Source: Sphingopyxis sp. MSC1_008
Lineage (GTDB): Bacteria > Pseudomonadota > Alphaproteobacteria > Sphingomonadales > Sphingomonadaceae
Reading direction: 5' to 3'
NCBI RefSeq assembly: GCF_023197165.1
Contig: NZ_JALPRD010000018.1
Location: forward strand, 1 to 64,000
DNA length: 64,000 bases
Each line of letters begins with the position of its first letter. Within the stretch, counting starts at the first letter, position 1. The position numbers and the translations under genes are program-made. Of this stretch, positions 46,360 through 55,200 are shown piece by piece. The notes beneath the pieces are model-generated. The model was not told where the DNA came from, searched no databases, and saw nothing but the letters and a program-made list of their open reading frames with translations.

Positions 46360-47635
46360 GAATATCCTGCTGGTCGGATCGGGGGGCCGCGAACATGCGC
46401 TCAGCTGGCAGTTGGCACAATCGCCAAGCTGCGCCAAGCTCTATGCCGCACCGGGTAACCCGGGGATCGAAGCGCATGCCGAATGCGTCGCGATTGCCGC
46501 CGACGATCTCGACGGCCTCATCGCCTTCGTCAAAGCGCATGCGATCGATTTCGTAGTCGTCGGCCCCGAAGCCCCGCTCGTCGAGGGCCTCGCCGACCGG
46601 CTGCGCGACCTCGGCGTCGCGGTCTTCGGCCCCGGCGCCGCCGCGGCGCGGCTCGAAGGCTCGAAGGGCTTCACCAAGGATCTGTGCGCGCGCGCCGGCA
46701 TCCCGACCGCGGCCTATGTTCGCTGCACCAGCGCCGACGAAGCGCTCGCCGTGCTCGAAGGCTTTTCGATTCCCGTCGTGATCAAGGCCGACGGCCTCGC
46801 CGCGGGCAAGGGCGTGATCATCGCCGAAACGCAGGCCGAAGCCGAAGCGGCGATCGACGACATGTTCGAAGGCGCCTTCGGCGGCGCGGGCGCCGAGGTG
46901 GTGATCGAGGAATTCATGACCGGTGAGGAGGCGAGCTTCTTTGCGCTTGCCGACGGCACCGAGGTGATGGCGTTCGGCAGCGCGCAGGATCACAAGCGCG
47001 TCGGCGACGGCGACGTCGGGCCGAACACCGGCGGCATGGGCGCATACAGCCCCGCCCCCGTGCTCACCCCCGATCTCGAAGCCGCGGTGATGGACCGCAT
47101 CATCCGGCCGACGGTGGCAACCCTCGCCGCCGAAGGCACGCCTTATGTCGGCGTGCTGTTCGCGGGCCTCATGCTCACCGATACCGGGCCGAAGCTGATC
47201 GAATATAATGCGCGCTTCGGCGATCCCGAATGCCAGGTGCTGATGATGCGCTATGCCGGCGACCTCGCCGCGCTACTCTACGCCGCGTCGACCGGCGCGC
47301 TCGCCGATGCGACACCGCCTGCTTTCGCCAGCGATTATGCGCTGACCGTCGTGATGGCGGCGAACGGCTATCCCGCCACCCCCGAAAAGGGCGGCGCGAT
47401 CCATGGCATCGCCGATGCCGAGGCTGGCGGCGTGCGGGTGTTCCATGCGGGCACGTCGCGAAGCGAAGATCAGATCGTCGCCGCAGGCGGGCGCGTGCTC
47501 AACGTCACCGCGACCGGCCGCACCGTGACCGAGGCACAGGCGCGTGCCTATACCGCCGTCGACAAGCTCGATTTCAAGACCGGCTTCTGTCGCCGCGACA
47601 TTGGTTGGCGCGAAGTCGCGCGCGAAGCAGAATGA
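46358..47635 (+). CDS. purD: Phosphoribosylamine-glycine ligase
   Basis: The 425-residue PurD joins glycine to phosphoribosylamine in purine synthesis. The opening [17 protein letters not shown], the ATP-grasp segment [33 protein letters not shown] and [14 protein letters not shown] are all intact. The start ATG at 46358 follows AAAAGGGAC. It shares two bases with the start codon of the divergent xseA. The promoter must therefore lie within the xseA 5' coding region. Confidence 0.95.
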   Translation: MNILLVGSGGREHALSWQLAQSPSCAKLYAAPGNPGIEAHAECVAIAADDLDGLIAFVKAHAIDFVVVGPEAPLVEGLADRLRDLGVAVFGPGAAAARLEGSKGFTKDLCARAGIPTAAYVRCTSADEALAVLEGFSIPVVIKADGLAAGKGVIIAETQAEAEAAIDDMFEGAFGGAGAEVVIEEFMTGEEASFFALADGTEVMAFGSAQDHKRVGDGDVGPNTGGMGAYSPAPVLTPDLEAAVMDRIIRPTVATLAAEGTPYVGVLFAGLMLTDTGPKLIEYNARFGDPECQVLMMRYAGDLAALLYAASTGALADATPPAFASDYALTVVMAANGYPATPEKGGAIHGIADAEAGGVRVFHAGTSRSEDQIVAAGGRVLNVTATGRTVTEAQARAYTAVDKLDFKTGFCRRDIGWREVAREAE

Positions 47636-47732
47636 ATTTTCCCACGGAGAAATTCATAGTGGCCCGTTCGTTAAGGTAGACCCGGCATACAAGCCCGCAT
47701 AGGCTTACCGAAAATCACAAGCGGAGAAGATC

Positions 47733-48548
47733 ATGATTTGGCTTCAGGAAAACTGGATTATCGCGGTCGTTGGCCTCGTCGTTGCCGTCGTGCTGCTCTG
47801 GTGGCTGTTCGGTCGCTCGAAACCCGAAGAGATCGCGCGCCCGACCGTCGAACCCACGAAACCCGCGAAGCCGCTCGAACCGGTAAAGCCCGAGATCATC
47901 GCCGCCGAACCCGCGCGCTTCAAGCCGATCGAGCCCAAGCCGCAGCCCGTTGCCCCCGCAGCCCCGCAGCCGGCACCCGAACCGGTCGCCAAGGCTGCGC
48001 CGCCGGCGCCCACTCCAAAGCCCGCGCCTGTTGCCGAGCCCGTTGCCAAAGCCGCGCCCCCGGCGCCCAAGCCTGCTGCGAAGCCGAAGCCCGCTGCAAA
48101 ACCTGCTGCGAAGAAACCCACGGCCAAGGAACCGGCAGCGAAACCCGCTGCAAAGCCCGCGGCAAAGACGGCAACTAAGCCCGCGGCCAAAAAGGCCGCC
48201 AAACCGGCGCCCGCCAAGGCAGCTGCTGCCATCCCCAAAGAACCGACCGTTCCGCCGCCACCCGCTGCCAAGCCCGCTTCGCCAGCGACCAAAACCGGCC
48301 CCGACAATCTGCAACTGCTAAAGGGTGTCGGCCCCAAGCTCGCCGTGCTGTTAAACGGCCTCGGCGTGACCGGCTTCCGGCAGATCGCCGACTGGACCGA
48401 CGCCGACGTCGCGCGGATCGACCCGCAGCTCGGCGCCTTTCAGGGCCGCATCGCACGCGACAATATCGTCGACCAGGCAGGCTATCTGGCGCGCGGCGAC
48501 AAGGCCGGGTTCGAAGCGAAATATGGTGCGCTCGGCGGCGAACTCTAA
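47733..48548 (+). CDS. Membrane-anchored helix-hairpin-helix protein with Ala/Lys/Pro stalk
   Basis: The 271-residue protein has one N-terminal helix (IIAVVGLVVAVVLLWWLFG) and then a long low-complexity stalk of Ala, Lys and Pro from about residue 30 to 188 (repeats of AAKPAAK type). It ends in a C-terminal helix-hairpin-helix domain: DNLQLLKGVGPKLAVLLNGLGVTGFRQIADWTDADVARID. The C-terminal part resembles the COG3743 or Rad51-N-terminal-like domains, which bind DNA or rRNA in some families. The cationic stalk may reach from the inner membrane to nucleoid or other polymers; this is inference. GGAGAAG precedes the ATG. It stands alone between purD and the CorC-type gene. Confidence 0.8.
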   Translation: MIWLQENWIIAVVGLVVAVVLLWWLFGRSKPEEIARPTVEPTKPAKPLEPVKPEIIAAEPARFKPIEPKPQPVAPAAPQPAPEPVAKAAPPAPTPKPAPVAEPVAKAAPPAPKPAAKPKPAAKPAAKKPTAKEPAAKPAAKPAAKTATKPAAKKAAKPAPAKAAAAIPKEPTVPPPPAAKPASPATKTGPDNLQLLKGVGPKLAVLLNGLGVTGFRQIADWTDADVARIDPQLGAFQGRIARDNIVDQAGYLARGDKAGFEAKYGALGGEL

Positions 48549-48582
48549 GGGCGGCTGACGCCCGGAAGTTGTCTATCCATCA

Positions 48583-48657
48583 TGGTCACCCCGGACTTGA
48601 TCCGGGGCCTGCCTTCTTGAAGGAAAAGGCGGGTCCCCGGTCAAGCCCGGGATGATG
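48583..48657. repeat. Composite palindromic repeat (CCCCGGACTTGATCCGGGG type)
   Basis: Facing palindromes, GTCACCCCGGACTTGATCCGG on the left and GGTCAAGCCCGGGATGATG on the right, surround a TTCTTGAAGG-like core. They lie between the helix-hairpin-helix gene and the convergent CorC-type gene. Same family as at 25.2 and 63.3 kb. Confidence 0.8.
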
Positions 48658-48691
48658 AAAGAAGGCCAGATTTCGCGGTCTCAAGCCATGC

Positions 48692-50014
48692 CTATTCGGC
48701 TTCATCGTCCTTCGGCTTGCGCACCTCGGTCACCAGCAGCTTGTCGATCTTTCGCCCGTCCATATCGACGATCTCGAACCGCCAACCCTTGTCGGTGAAG
48801 CGCTCGCCTTCCTTGGGCAGATGCTTCAGGATCGCAAGCGCGTGGCCCGCCGCGGTCGCATAGTCGCGGTCGTCGCCAAGTTCGATGCCCAGCCGTTCGG
48901 CCATCTGGTCGGCGGGCATCGACCCCGCGATCAGCAGGCTGCCGTCCTCGCGTTCGACGACGAACGGCTCGCTACCAATGTCCTGATCCGACGCGAACTC
49001 GCCGGCGATCGCCGCGAGCAGGTCGGCGGGGGTCACCAGCCCTTCAAAATGGCCATATTCGTCGTGGACGAACAGCATCGGCACATCGGCAGCGCGCAAG
49101 GCTTCGAGCGCGTCCATCGCGTCGATCTGATCGTGGATCACTTTCGCCGGGCGCATCAATTGCTCGAGGTCGAGCGTTTCGCCCTGGAACAGCGCCGCGG
49201 CGATGTCGCGCGCCTGCACGACACCGACGATATCGTCGACCGATCCGCGCGCGACGGGCAAACGGCTGTGCGGCGTTTCGACCAGCTTGTCGCGCACGCC
49301 GCGCGCGTCGAGCGAGACATCGACCCAGTCGACATCCTTGCGCGGCGTCATCACCTCGCGCACCGGCCGGTCGGCAAGGCGCACGACGCCCGAGATGATC
49401 GCGCGTTCGCTTTCCTCGATCACCCCCGATTTCGATGCCTCGGCGACGATCAGGTGCAATTCCTCGGCGGTCACGCGATCTTCCGATTCGCGTTTGAGCC
49501 CGAGCAGGCGAAAGACGAGCGCCGAACTCGCGTCGAGCAACCACACGAGCGGCGCGCCGATTTTCGACAGCCACAGCATCGGCAGCGCCATGAAAATGGC
49601 GATCGGTTCGGGCGCGCGCAGGGCAAACTGCTTGGGCACCAGCTCACCCGCGATCAGCGAGAAATAGGTGGTGACCGCGATGACGACGGCAAAGCCCGCA
49701 GCGCGTGCATTCTCGTCGTCGAGCCCGAACATCGCCTGCAACCGTTCGCCGACGGGCGCGCCGAGGCTCGCGCCCGAATAGGCGCCCGCGAGAATCCCGA
49801 TCAGCGTGATGCCGACCTGCACCGTCGACAGGAAACGGCCGGGGTCGGCGGCGAGCTGACGCGCGATGGTGGCGCCGCGGCTGCCACGCTTTTCAGCGGC
49901 CTGGAGACGCGGCCCGCGCGCCGAGACGATCGCGAGTTCGGAAAGCGCGAAGACTCCGTTCAAAAGGATAAGGACCGCGATGATCGCCACATCGGACCAG
50001 GGAAAAGGGGTCAT
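48692..50014 (-). CDS. CorC/HlyC-type membrane protein (DUF21, CBS pair, transporter-associated domain)
   Basis: The 440-residue protein has an N-terminal DUF21 (CNNM-like) membrane domain, about four helices from residue 9 to 165, with the conserved ELAIVSARGPRL. It then has tandem CBS domains (VREVMTPRKDVDWV... to about 340) and a C-terminal CorC_HlyC domain (AERLGIELGDDRDYATAAGHAL). Such proteins are linked to Mg2+/Co2+ efflux or hemolysin-like annotation, but most are untested. The start diverges from the OmpA-type lipoprotein gene. Confidence 0.9.
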   Translation of the reverse strand: MTPFPWSDVAIIAVLILLNGVFALSELAIVSARGPRLQAAEKRGSRGATIARQLAADPGRFLSTVQVGITLIGILAGAYSGASLGAPVGERLQAMFGLDDENARAAGFAVVIAVTTYFSLIAGELVPKQFALRAPEPIAIFMALPMLWLSKIGAPLVWLLDASSALVFRLLGLKRESEDRVTAEELHLIVAEASKSGVIEESERAIISGVVRLADRPVREVMTPRKDVDWVDVSLDARGVRDKLVETPHSRLPVARGSVDDIVGVVQARDIAAALFQGETLDLEQLMRPAKVIHDQIDAMDALEALRAADVPMLFVHDEYGHFEGLVTPADLLAAIAGEFASDQDIGSEPFVVEREDGSLLIAGSMPADQMAERLGIELGDDRDYATAAGHALAILKHLPKEGERFTDKGWRFEIVDMDGRKIDKLLVTEVRKPKDDEAE

Positions 50015-50107
50015 TGGGCGCTCGTACGGCGCATCGGCGCCCGGCCCCTGTCAGCGTCGGTCATATCCGCCCTATAAGCGAAAGGCGGCGTATTGCACAA
50101 TGGCGCA

Positions 50108-50141
50108 CGCCTGAATGCCCCGCTCAGTCCGCATTCAGGCG
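50108..50141. promoter_or_regulatory. Perfect 11-base inverted repeat in divergent intergenic region
   Basis: CGCCTGAATGC at 50108-50118 and its exact complement at 50131-50141 are separated by 12 bases, then AATTTTGG. It lies between the divergent CorC-type gene and the OmpA-type lipoprotein gene, 96 bases before the latter. It could be an operator or an mRNA leader hairpin; neither role is shown. Confidence 0.5.
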
Positions 50142-50236
50142 AATTTTGGAACCAGATCGCCGGCCATATGTTATCGGCAGGTAAGGGCGGCATGCCAGGG
50201 ACAAGAGGCATCCGCCGGATAAAGGGAGCGAAAAAG

Positions 50237-50926
50237 ATGAACAGCAAGACGATCAAGCTCACCATATTGACCAGCATCGGCGCGATCGCGCTGACGGGTT
50301 GCGTCACCGATCCGGTGACCGGCGAACGCAAGATATCGAAAGCCGCGATCGGCGGCGTCGGCGGCGCGCTCGGCGGCTATTTGCTCGGCGACCTGATCGG
50401 CGGCCGCAACAGCCGCACCGAGGAAATCGTCGGGGCAGGCATCGGCGCGGTCGCCGGCGCGGGCGTCGGCTATTATATGGACCAGCAGGAAAAGAAGCTG
50501 CGCGAACGCACCGCGGGCACCGGGATCGACGTCGAGCGTCAGGGCGACCAGCTCGTGCTCAACATGCCCGGCGACGTCACCTTCGACCTCAACAGCGCGA
50601 TGGTGAAATCGCAGTTCCGCAGCGCGCTCGACAGCGTGGCATCGACGCTCGCCGAATATCCGAGCACCTATATCGACGTCTATGGCCACACCGATTCGAC
50701 CGGCAGCGACACCTATAACCAGGGCCTGTCCGAACGCCGCGCCGCGTCGGTCGCCGACTATCTGGGCGGCCGCGGCATCCAGCGCGCGCGTATGGCGACG
50801 CTCGGTTACGGTGAATCGCAGCTCAAATGCTCGCCCGAACGCAGCGAAGCCGATTATCAGTGCAACCGCCGCGTCGAAATCCGCATCGCGCCGGTCACCC
50901 AGAACGACGTCAACGCGGCGCAGTAA
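50237..50926 (+). CDS. OmpA-family lipoprotein
   Basis: The 229-residue lipoprotein precursor has the lipobox LTGC (acylated Cys at residue 22). A glycine-zipper segment at about 36-75 (GGVGGALGGYLLGDLIGG and GAGIGAVAGAGVGYYM) follows, then a C-terminal OmpA/peptidoglycan-binding domain: VTFDLNSAMV, YIDVYGHTDSTGSDTYNQGLSERRAASVADYL, RRVEIRI. The domain tethers the outer membrane to peptidoglycan through the Asp and Arg in HTDSTGS and RRVEI. GGGAG precedes ATG 50237; the upstream in-frame ATG at 50168 is possible but has no signal function. Confidence 0.9.
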   Translation: MNSKTIKLTILTSIGAIALTGCVTDPVTGERKISKAAIGGVGGALGGYLLGDLIGGRNSRTEEIVGAGIGAVAGAGVGYYMDQQEKKLRERTAGTGIDVERQGDQLVLNMPGDVTFDLNSAMVKSQFRSALDSVASTLAEYPSTYIDVYGHTDSTGSDTYNQGLSERRAASVADYLGGRGIQRARMATLGYGESQLKCSPERSEADYQCNRRVEIRIAPVTQNDVNAAQ

Positions 50927-50950
50927 CCAGTTCCATTCCCGTGGAAAAGA

Positions 50951-50985
50951 AAGGGCGTCGCCGAAAGGCGGCGCCCCTTTTTATC
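50951..50985. terminator. Terminator of OmpA-type gene, overlapping marC stop
   Basis: GGGCGTCGCC-GAAA-GGCGGCGCCC (one wobble pair) then TTTTTAT, 25 bases after the OmpA stop. It also abuts the stop of the convergent marC gene at 50981 and can serve both strands. Confidence 0.85.
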
Positions 50986-51610
50986 CGAGGCTCGGGAAGC
51001 TCGCCTTCAGCCCGTCGATCACGAACTGCGCCGCGAGCGCCGCGAGCAGCACACCGAGCAGGCGCGTGATCACCGCCTCGCCTTTGTTGCCGATCAGCCG
51101 CATCAGTGGCCCCGCCGACAGCAGCGCCGCGAGCGTCAGCAGCAGCACGAGCAGCAGCGCGCCAAAGATCACGAACGCGCGCTCGAGCCCGTTATTCTGC
51201 GACACGAGCAGCATCACCGACGCAATCGACCCCGGCCCCGCTAGCATCGGCATCGCCATCGGGAACACCGAGACATCCTCGATCTCGGGGGTCGCGATCA
51301 CCTTTTCGGCGCGCTGTTCGCGGCGTTCGGTGCGCTTTTCGAACACCATGTCGATCGCGATGATGAACAGCATGATTCCGCCCGCGATGCGGAAACTGTC
51401 GAGATCGATGTGGAGGAAGCTGAGCAACGCCTCGCCGAACATCGCGAAGAAGACGAGAATCAGCCCGGCGATCACCGTCGCGCGGATCGCCATCGAACGC
51501 CGCTGCGCCGCGCTCGCCCCCGTCGTCAGGCTGGCATAGATCGGCGCACAGCCCGGCGGGTCGATGACCACGAACAGCGTGACGAACGCCGAGATGAAAA
51601 GGTCGATCAT
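50981..51610 (-). CDS. marC: MarC-family integral membrane protein
   Basis: The 209-residue protein has six hydrophobic spans and the MarC signatures FVVIDPPGCAPIYASLT at the start, FRIAGGIMLFIIAIDM, and PMAMPMLAGPGSIASVMLLV. The name comes from the E. coli mar locus, but the function of the family is unproven. The ATG overlaps the stop of the lipoprotein gene by four bases. It is last in the six-gene minus-strand run. Confidence 0.85.
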   Translation of the reverse strand: MIDLFISAFVTLFVVIDPPGCAPIYASLTTGASAAQRRSMAIRATVIAGLILVFFAMFGEALLSFLHIDLDSFRIAGGIMLFIIAIDMVFEKRTERREQRAEKVIATPEIEDVSVFPMAMPMLAGPGSIASVMLLVSQNNGLERAFVIFGALLLVLLLTLAALLSAGPLMRLIGNKGEAVITRLLGVLLAALAAQFVIDGLKASFPSLG

Positions 51611-52281
51611 GGCTGTTTCGGCGCCGCGACCTGATCGTCGATGACGGTCGCCATCTCCTTGCCGTCCCACAGGCGGATCGTGACGCGGCGCGCCTTATCG
51701 GCGCGGACGGTCGACGTCCAGCTCAGCGTCTGGTCGGGCGACAGGCCGACCGCCCTATCCTCACCTTCGCCGCCCGCCTCGATCGGCACCGCGGGCCGCG
51801 AACCGCAGACCGCCTGTTTCGATGCGATGAATTCGGGCGCTTCGCGCGGCGTCGCCAGCGCATCGCCATGGTCAAGGATCCAGGTCAGCTTGCCCTTCTT
51901 GGGATCGCGCAGCCACACCGTCGTGAAATAGCCATTCGCCGGCCCCTTCTGCCACGCGCCGGTCGTCGCGCCGGCGTTGCCGTCGCAGCTCACATAGACC
52001 GCGTGCGGCTGCCATTTCACGGCCTCGGCGGGGTCCTTTTGCGACTTCAACCAGTCGCGCGCCTGCACGCGTTGCGGTACGAACATCACTGCTTCGGGCG
52101 CGGCGGTTTCGCGGAACGCCGTCCACTGCCCCTTTTCCTGCGCCAGCCGCGCAAAGCCGATTTCGGCGGCGATGAAAGCGCTGGGGTTCGCGGCGAGCGG
52201 CCGGTTGCGAATATCGTCGGGATCCGAAGCGCAGCCCGTAAGCAACGACAGGGCAAGCGCGGGAATCAGCAGACGGTGCAT
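51607..52281 (-). CDS. Lipoprotein with NTF2-like domain
   Basis: The 224-residue precursor has the lipobox LTGCASD (acylated Cys near residue 17). The next part reads FARLAQEKGQWTAFRETAAPEAVMFVP, resembling NTF2/DUF4440-like domains, with YFTTVWLRDPKKGKLTWILDHG as the late strand pair. The C-terminal 80 residues are beta-rich. No enzymatic residues are assigned. GGAGGG precedes the ATG; its start overlaps the folD stop by one base. It is embedded between folD and marC. Confidence 0.75.
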   Translation of the reverse strand: MHRLLIPALALSLLTGCASDPDDIRNRPLAANPSAFIAAEIGFARLAQEKGQWTAFRETAAPEAVMFVPQRVQARDWLKSQKDPAEAVKWQPHAVYVSCDGNAGATTGAWQKGPANGYFTTVWLRDPKKGKLTWILDHGDALATPREAPEFIASKQAVCGSRPAVPIEAGGEGEDRAVGLSPDQTLSWTSTVRADKARRVTIRLWDGKEMATVIDDQVAAPKQP

Positions 52282-53177
52282 CAAAAACCCTCCGGATCGG
52301 CGAGCCCGGCGCGGCGGTGCGCGGCGACGAGCGTGTTGCGCAGCAGGCACGCGATGGTCATCGGCCCGACCCCGCCGGGAACCGGCGTGATCGCGTCGGC
52401 GACCGCGGCGACGCTGTCATAATCGACATCGCCGACGAGCCGGCCTTTCGCGGCGCCGTCGGCGGGCGGCAGGCGGTTGATGCCGACGTCGATCACGATC
52501 GCGCCGGGCTTGATCCAGTCGCCCTTCACCATTTCAGCGCGCCCGACCGCGGCGACGACGATATCGGCGCGGCGGACGAGCGCGGGCAAATCCTTCGTCC
52601 GGCTATGCGCCATCGTCACGGTGGCATTGGCGCCGAGCAGCAACTGCCCCATCGGCTTGCCGACGAGGATCGAGCGCCCGACGACGATCGCATCCTTGCC
52701 CGACAAATCGCCGAGCCGGTCCTGGAGCAGCAGCAGGCAGCCATAGGGCGTGCATGGCACCATCCCGGCGATACCGAGCGCGAGGCGCCCCGCGCTCACC
52801 GGGGTCAGCCCGTCGACATCCTTGTCGGGATCGATCGTCGCAACCGCGGCCTGTTCATCGAGATGGCCGGGCAGCGGCAGTTGCAGCAGGATGCCGTCGA
52901 CCACCTCGTCGGCGTTGAGCTGGCCGAGCAGCGCCTCGACCTCATCCTGCGTCGCGGTCGCGGGCAGGCGGTGTTCGAAGCTTTCCATGCCCGCGGCGAT
53001 CGTCGCCCTGCCCTTCGACCCGACATAGACGGCGCTCGCCGGATCGTCGCCGACGAGCACGACCGCAAGGCCGGGCGCGCGGCCCGTCGCGGCCTTGAAT
53101 GCCGGAACCGCATCGGCGATCCGCGCCCGCAGGCCGGCGGCGAAAGCCTTGCCGTCGATCACCTGCGCCGCCGGCAT
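52281..53177 (-). CDS. folD: Methylenetetrahydrofolate dehydrogenase/cyclohydrolase
   Basis: The 298-residue bifunctional FolD interconverts methylene-, methenyl- and formyl-tetrahydrofolate using [18 protein letters not shown] carries the catalytic Lys in the YxxxK pattern. [24 protein letters not shown] and the NADP-binding [17 protein letters not shown] plus [18 protein letters not shown] are intact. Its ATG overlaps the yggT stop (TAATG), chosen over the longer shadow frame to 53546. Part of the six-gene run. Confidence 0.95.
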   Translation of the reverse strand: MPAAQVIDGKAFAAGLRARIADAVPAFKAATGRAPGLAVVLVGDDPASAVYVGSKGRATIAAGMESFEHRLPATATQDEVEALLGQLNADEVVDGILLQLPLPGHLDEQAAVATIDPDKDVDGLTPVSAGRLALGIAGMVPCTPYGCLLLLQDRLGDLSGKDAIVVGRSILVGKPMGQLLLGANATVTMAHSRTKDLPALVRRADIVVAAVGRAEMVKGDWIKPGAIVIDVGINRLPPADGAAKGRLVGDVDYDSVAAVADAITPVPGGVGPMTIACLLRNTLVAAHRRAGLADPEGF

Positions 53178-53485
53178 TACGCCATCCCGTTGGTGTAGGC
53201 GAGGCTCGCGAGATAGTTCAGCACCGGCCCGTCGATGATGATGATCAGGATCAGCACCAGCATCGGGGTCAAGTCGAGCCCGCCGAAATCGGGCATGATG
53301 CGGCGGAACGGACGGTAGAGCGGCTCGGTGATCCGGTCGAGCACGGTCCACAGCTGGCCGACGAACTGGTTGTGCGTGTTGATGACGTTGAACGCGATCA
53401 GCCACGACATCACCGCCTGCGCGATGATGAACCACCACAGGACCGTCAGGATGATGTGGACGATCTGGAGGAGCATGAGAAGCAA
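53177..53485 (-). CDS. yggT: YggT-family membrane protein
   Basis: The 102-residue protein has two hydrophobic segments (about residues 5-30 and 70-92) and the YggT motif around [31 protein letters not shown]. Family members in other bacteria act in cell-wall or ion homeostasis; the exact role is uncertain. The start is taken as TTG at 53483-53485 with GGAG 8 bases before; ATG at 53476 is the alternative. It is between argB and folD. Confidence 0.85.
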   Translation of the reverse strand: MLLMLLQIVHIILTVLWWFIIAQAVMSWLIAFNVINTHNQFVGQLWTVLDRITEPLYRPFRRIMPDFGGLDLTPMLVLILIIIIDGPVLNYLASLAYTNGMA

Positions 53486-53520
53486 GGCGATTTCTCCGAA
53501 AAAGGGTCTTGCCGCGTCTC

Positions 53521-54429
53521 TTAGCGGTGAATGAGCGTCCCCGCACCCCTTGCGGTGAAAATTTCGAGCAGCATCGCGTGCGGAATGCGCCCGTCGAGGA
53601 TGACCGCGGCTTCGACCCCGGCGTCGACCGCGGCGACGCACGTCTCGACCTTGGGGATCATGCCGCCGGTAATCGTCCCGTCGGCTTTCAGTTCGTCGAT
53701 CGCCGGGCGGTCGAGATCGGTGAGCAGCGCGCCCGACTTGTCGAGTACCCCGGCAACATCGGTGAGCAGGAAGAAGCGTTTCGCGCCCAGCGCGCCCGCA
53801 ATCGCGCCCGCCATCGTGTCGGCGTTGATATTATAGGTCGCGCCATCGGCACCGAGCGCGACCGGAGCGACGATCGGGATAAAATTGTCCTTCGTCAGAT
53901 TGACGAGGATCGTCGGGTCGACCGCGACGGGTTCGCCGACAAAACCCAAGTCGACGTGCCGCTCGATCCCCGAATTGGGGTCGGGTTCGGTGCGGCTGAC
54001 CTTTTCGGCGAGCACGAGGTTCGCATCCTTGCCCGAAATCCCGACCGCACGCCCGCCGAGCGCGGCGATCCAGCTGACGATTTCCTTGTTGATCTTGCCC
54101 GCGAGCACCATCTCGGCGACCTCGGCGGTCGCGGCATCGGTGACGCGGAGGCCGCCGACAAAGGTCGATTCGATCCCGAGCTGTTTCAGCATCGCGCCGA
54201 TCTGTGGCCCGCCGCCATGGACGACGACGGGGTTGATCCCGACGGCTTTGAGCAACACGACATCCTCGGCAAAGTCACGCTGCGCCTCGGGATCGCCCAT
54301 CGCGTGGCCGCCATATTTGATCACGAAGGTCTCGCCGGCATAGCGCTGCAGATAGGGCAGCGCCTCGACGAGCGTTTCGGCCTTGGCAAGCAGGTCGGGC
54401 ATTTTCGAGGGATCGGTCATCGACATCAT
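53521..54429 (-). CDS. argB: Acetylglutamate kinase
   Basis: This 302-residue amino-acid-kinase enzyme phosphorylates N-acetylglutamate in arginine synthesis. The motifs are intact: [13 protein letters not shown] (Lys near 38), [56 protein letters not shown] and [10 protein letters not shown]. It begins with ATGATG, whose first ATG overlaps the stop of the upstream transporter gene. In the six-gene run; other arg genes are not visible. Confidence 0.95.
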   Translation of the reverse strand: MMSMTDPSKMPDLLAKAETLVEALPYLQRYAGETFVIKYGGHAMGDPEAQRDFAEDVVLLKAVGINPVVVHGGGPQIGAMLKQLGIESTFVGGLRVTDAATAEVAEMVLAGKINKEIVSWIAALGGRAVGISGKDANLVLAEKVSRTEPDPNSGIERHVDLGFVGEPVAVDPTILVNLTKDNFIPIVAPVALGADGATYNINADTMAGAIAGALGAKRFFLLTDVAGVLDKSGALLTDLDRPAIDELKADGTITGGMIPKVETCVAAVDAGVEAAVILDGRIPHAMLLEIFTARGAGTLIHR

Positions 54430-55073
54430 CCGGCGTTCTTCGCATCAAGGTGGCGGCCGAGTGCCACCACCGCCATCACCAGCAACGGCACCATCACCGC
54501 CGACAGCACGATCTTGGCGATCATCTGGCCGAGCATCAGGTCGCCGATCGGGCGGACCCCATAGAAGCTGACGGTGATGAAGATCAACGTATCGATGATC
54601 TGGCTAAGCGCTGCCGCGACAAAACCGCGCAGCGGCAGCAGCCGGCCGTTGTTCGCGGTCATCCGCGCAAAGAGCCAGACGTTGAGGCTGACCGACACGC
54701 CATAAGCGAGGATCCCCGCCGCCATCATGCGCCAGCCCTGTCCGACGATGATCGGGAAAGCCTCCTTGGCGGGCTCATACATGCCCTCGTCGGTCGGCAA
54801 TTGCAGCACGAACACCGTCAGGATGATCGCGAGGATCAGCGGAATGAAGCCCAGCCGCACCAGCCGGTCGGCGACGACGCGCCCGTGCAGTTCGGCGATC
54901 CCGCTCGAAATCGCGATCAGCGTCAGGAAGGGGAAAATCCCGGCCTCGACCGCCAGCGGGCCGAGCGCGACCTGCTTTGCCCCCAAGAAACCGCCGAGCG
55001 GAACCATGCCGCCGTAGAGGATCGCGAACAGCAGCAACGAAGGCGCGATCACGCGCGAAGAGCTATTTTCCAT
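54426..55073 (-). CDS. VUT/YhhQ-type queuosine-precursor transporter
   Basis: The 215-residue integral membrane protein has about six spans and the family pattern [60 protein letters not shown] is the signature segment of the VUT (ECF-S-related, YhhQ/QPTR) group, which imports queuosine precursors in studied cases. The substrate is thus a family guess. It heads the minus-strand run; argB overlaps its end by four bases. Confidence 0.8.
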   Translation of the reverse strand: MENSSSRVIAPSLLLFAILYGGMVPLGGFLGAKQVALGPLAVEAGIFPFLTLIAISSGIAELHGRVVADRLVRLGFIPLILAIILTVFVLQLPTDEGMYEPAKEAFPIIVGQGWRMMAAGILAYGVSVSLNVWLFARMTANNGRLLPLRGFVAAALSQIIDTLIFITVSFYGVRPIGDLMLGQMIAKIVLSAVMVPLLVMAVVALGRHLDAKNAG

Positions 55074-55200
55074 CGAGGCCGCTTAATCGCTTTTGCGGGT
55101 GCTGGAAAGTCCGAGAAACACGGCTCGGCGCGCGGCTCTTGCCCCGGCGCCAAAGCCCGTTATTCAGGCCCATTAAACTTGCGGGGGACGCATCAGCATT

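Noticed and set aside
47632..47657. 8-base inverted repeat ATGAATTT / AAATTCAT at the purD stop
   Set aside because: Short AT-only arms without a T-run; likely chance, though a weak 3' hairpin cannot be excluded.
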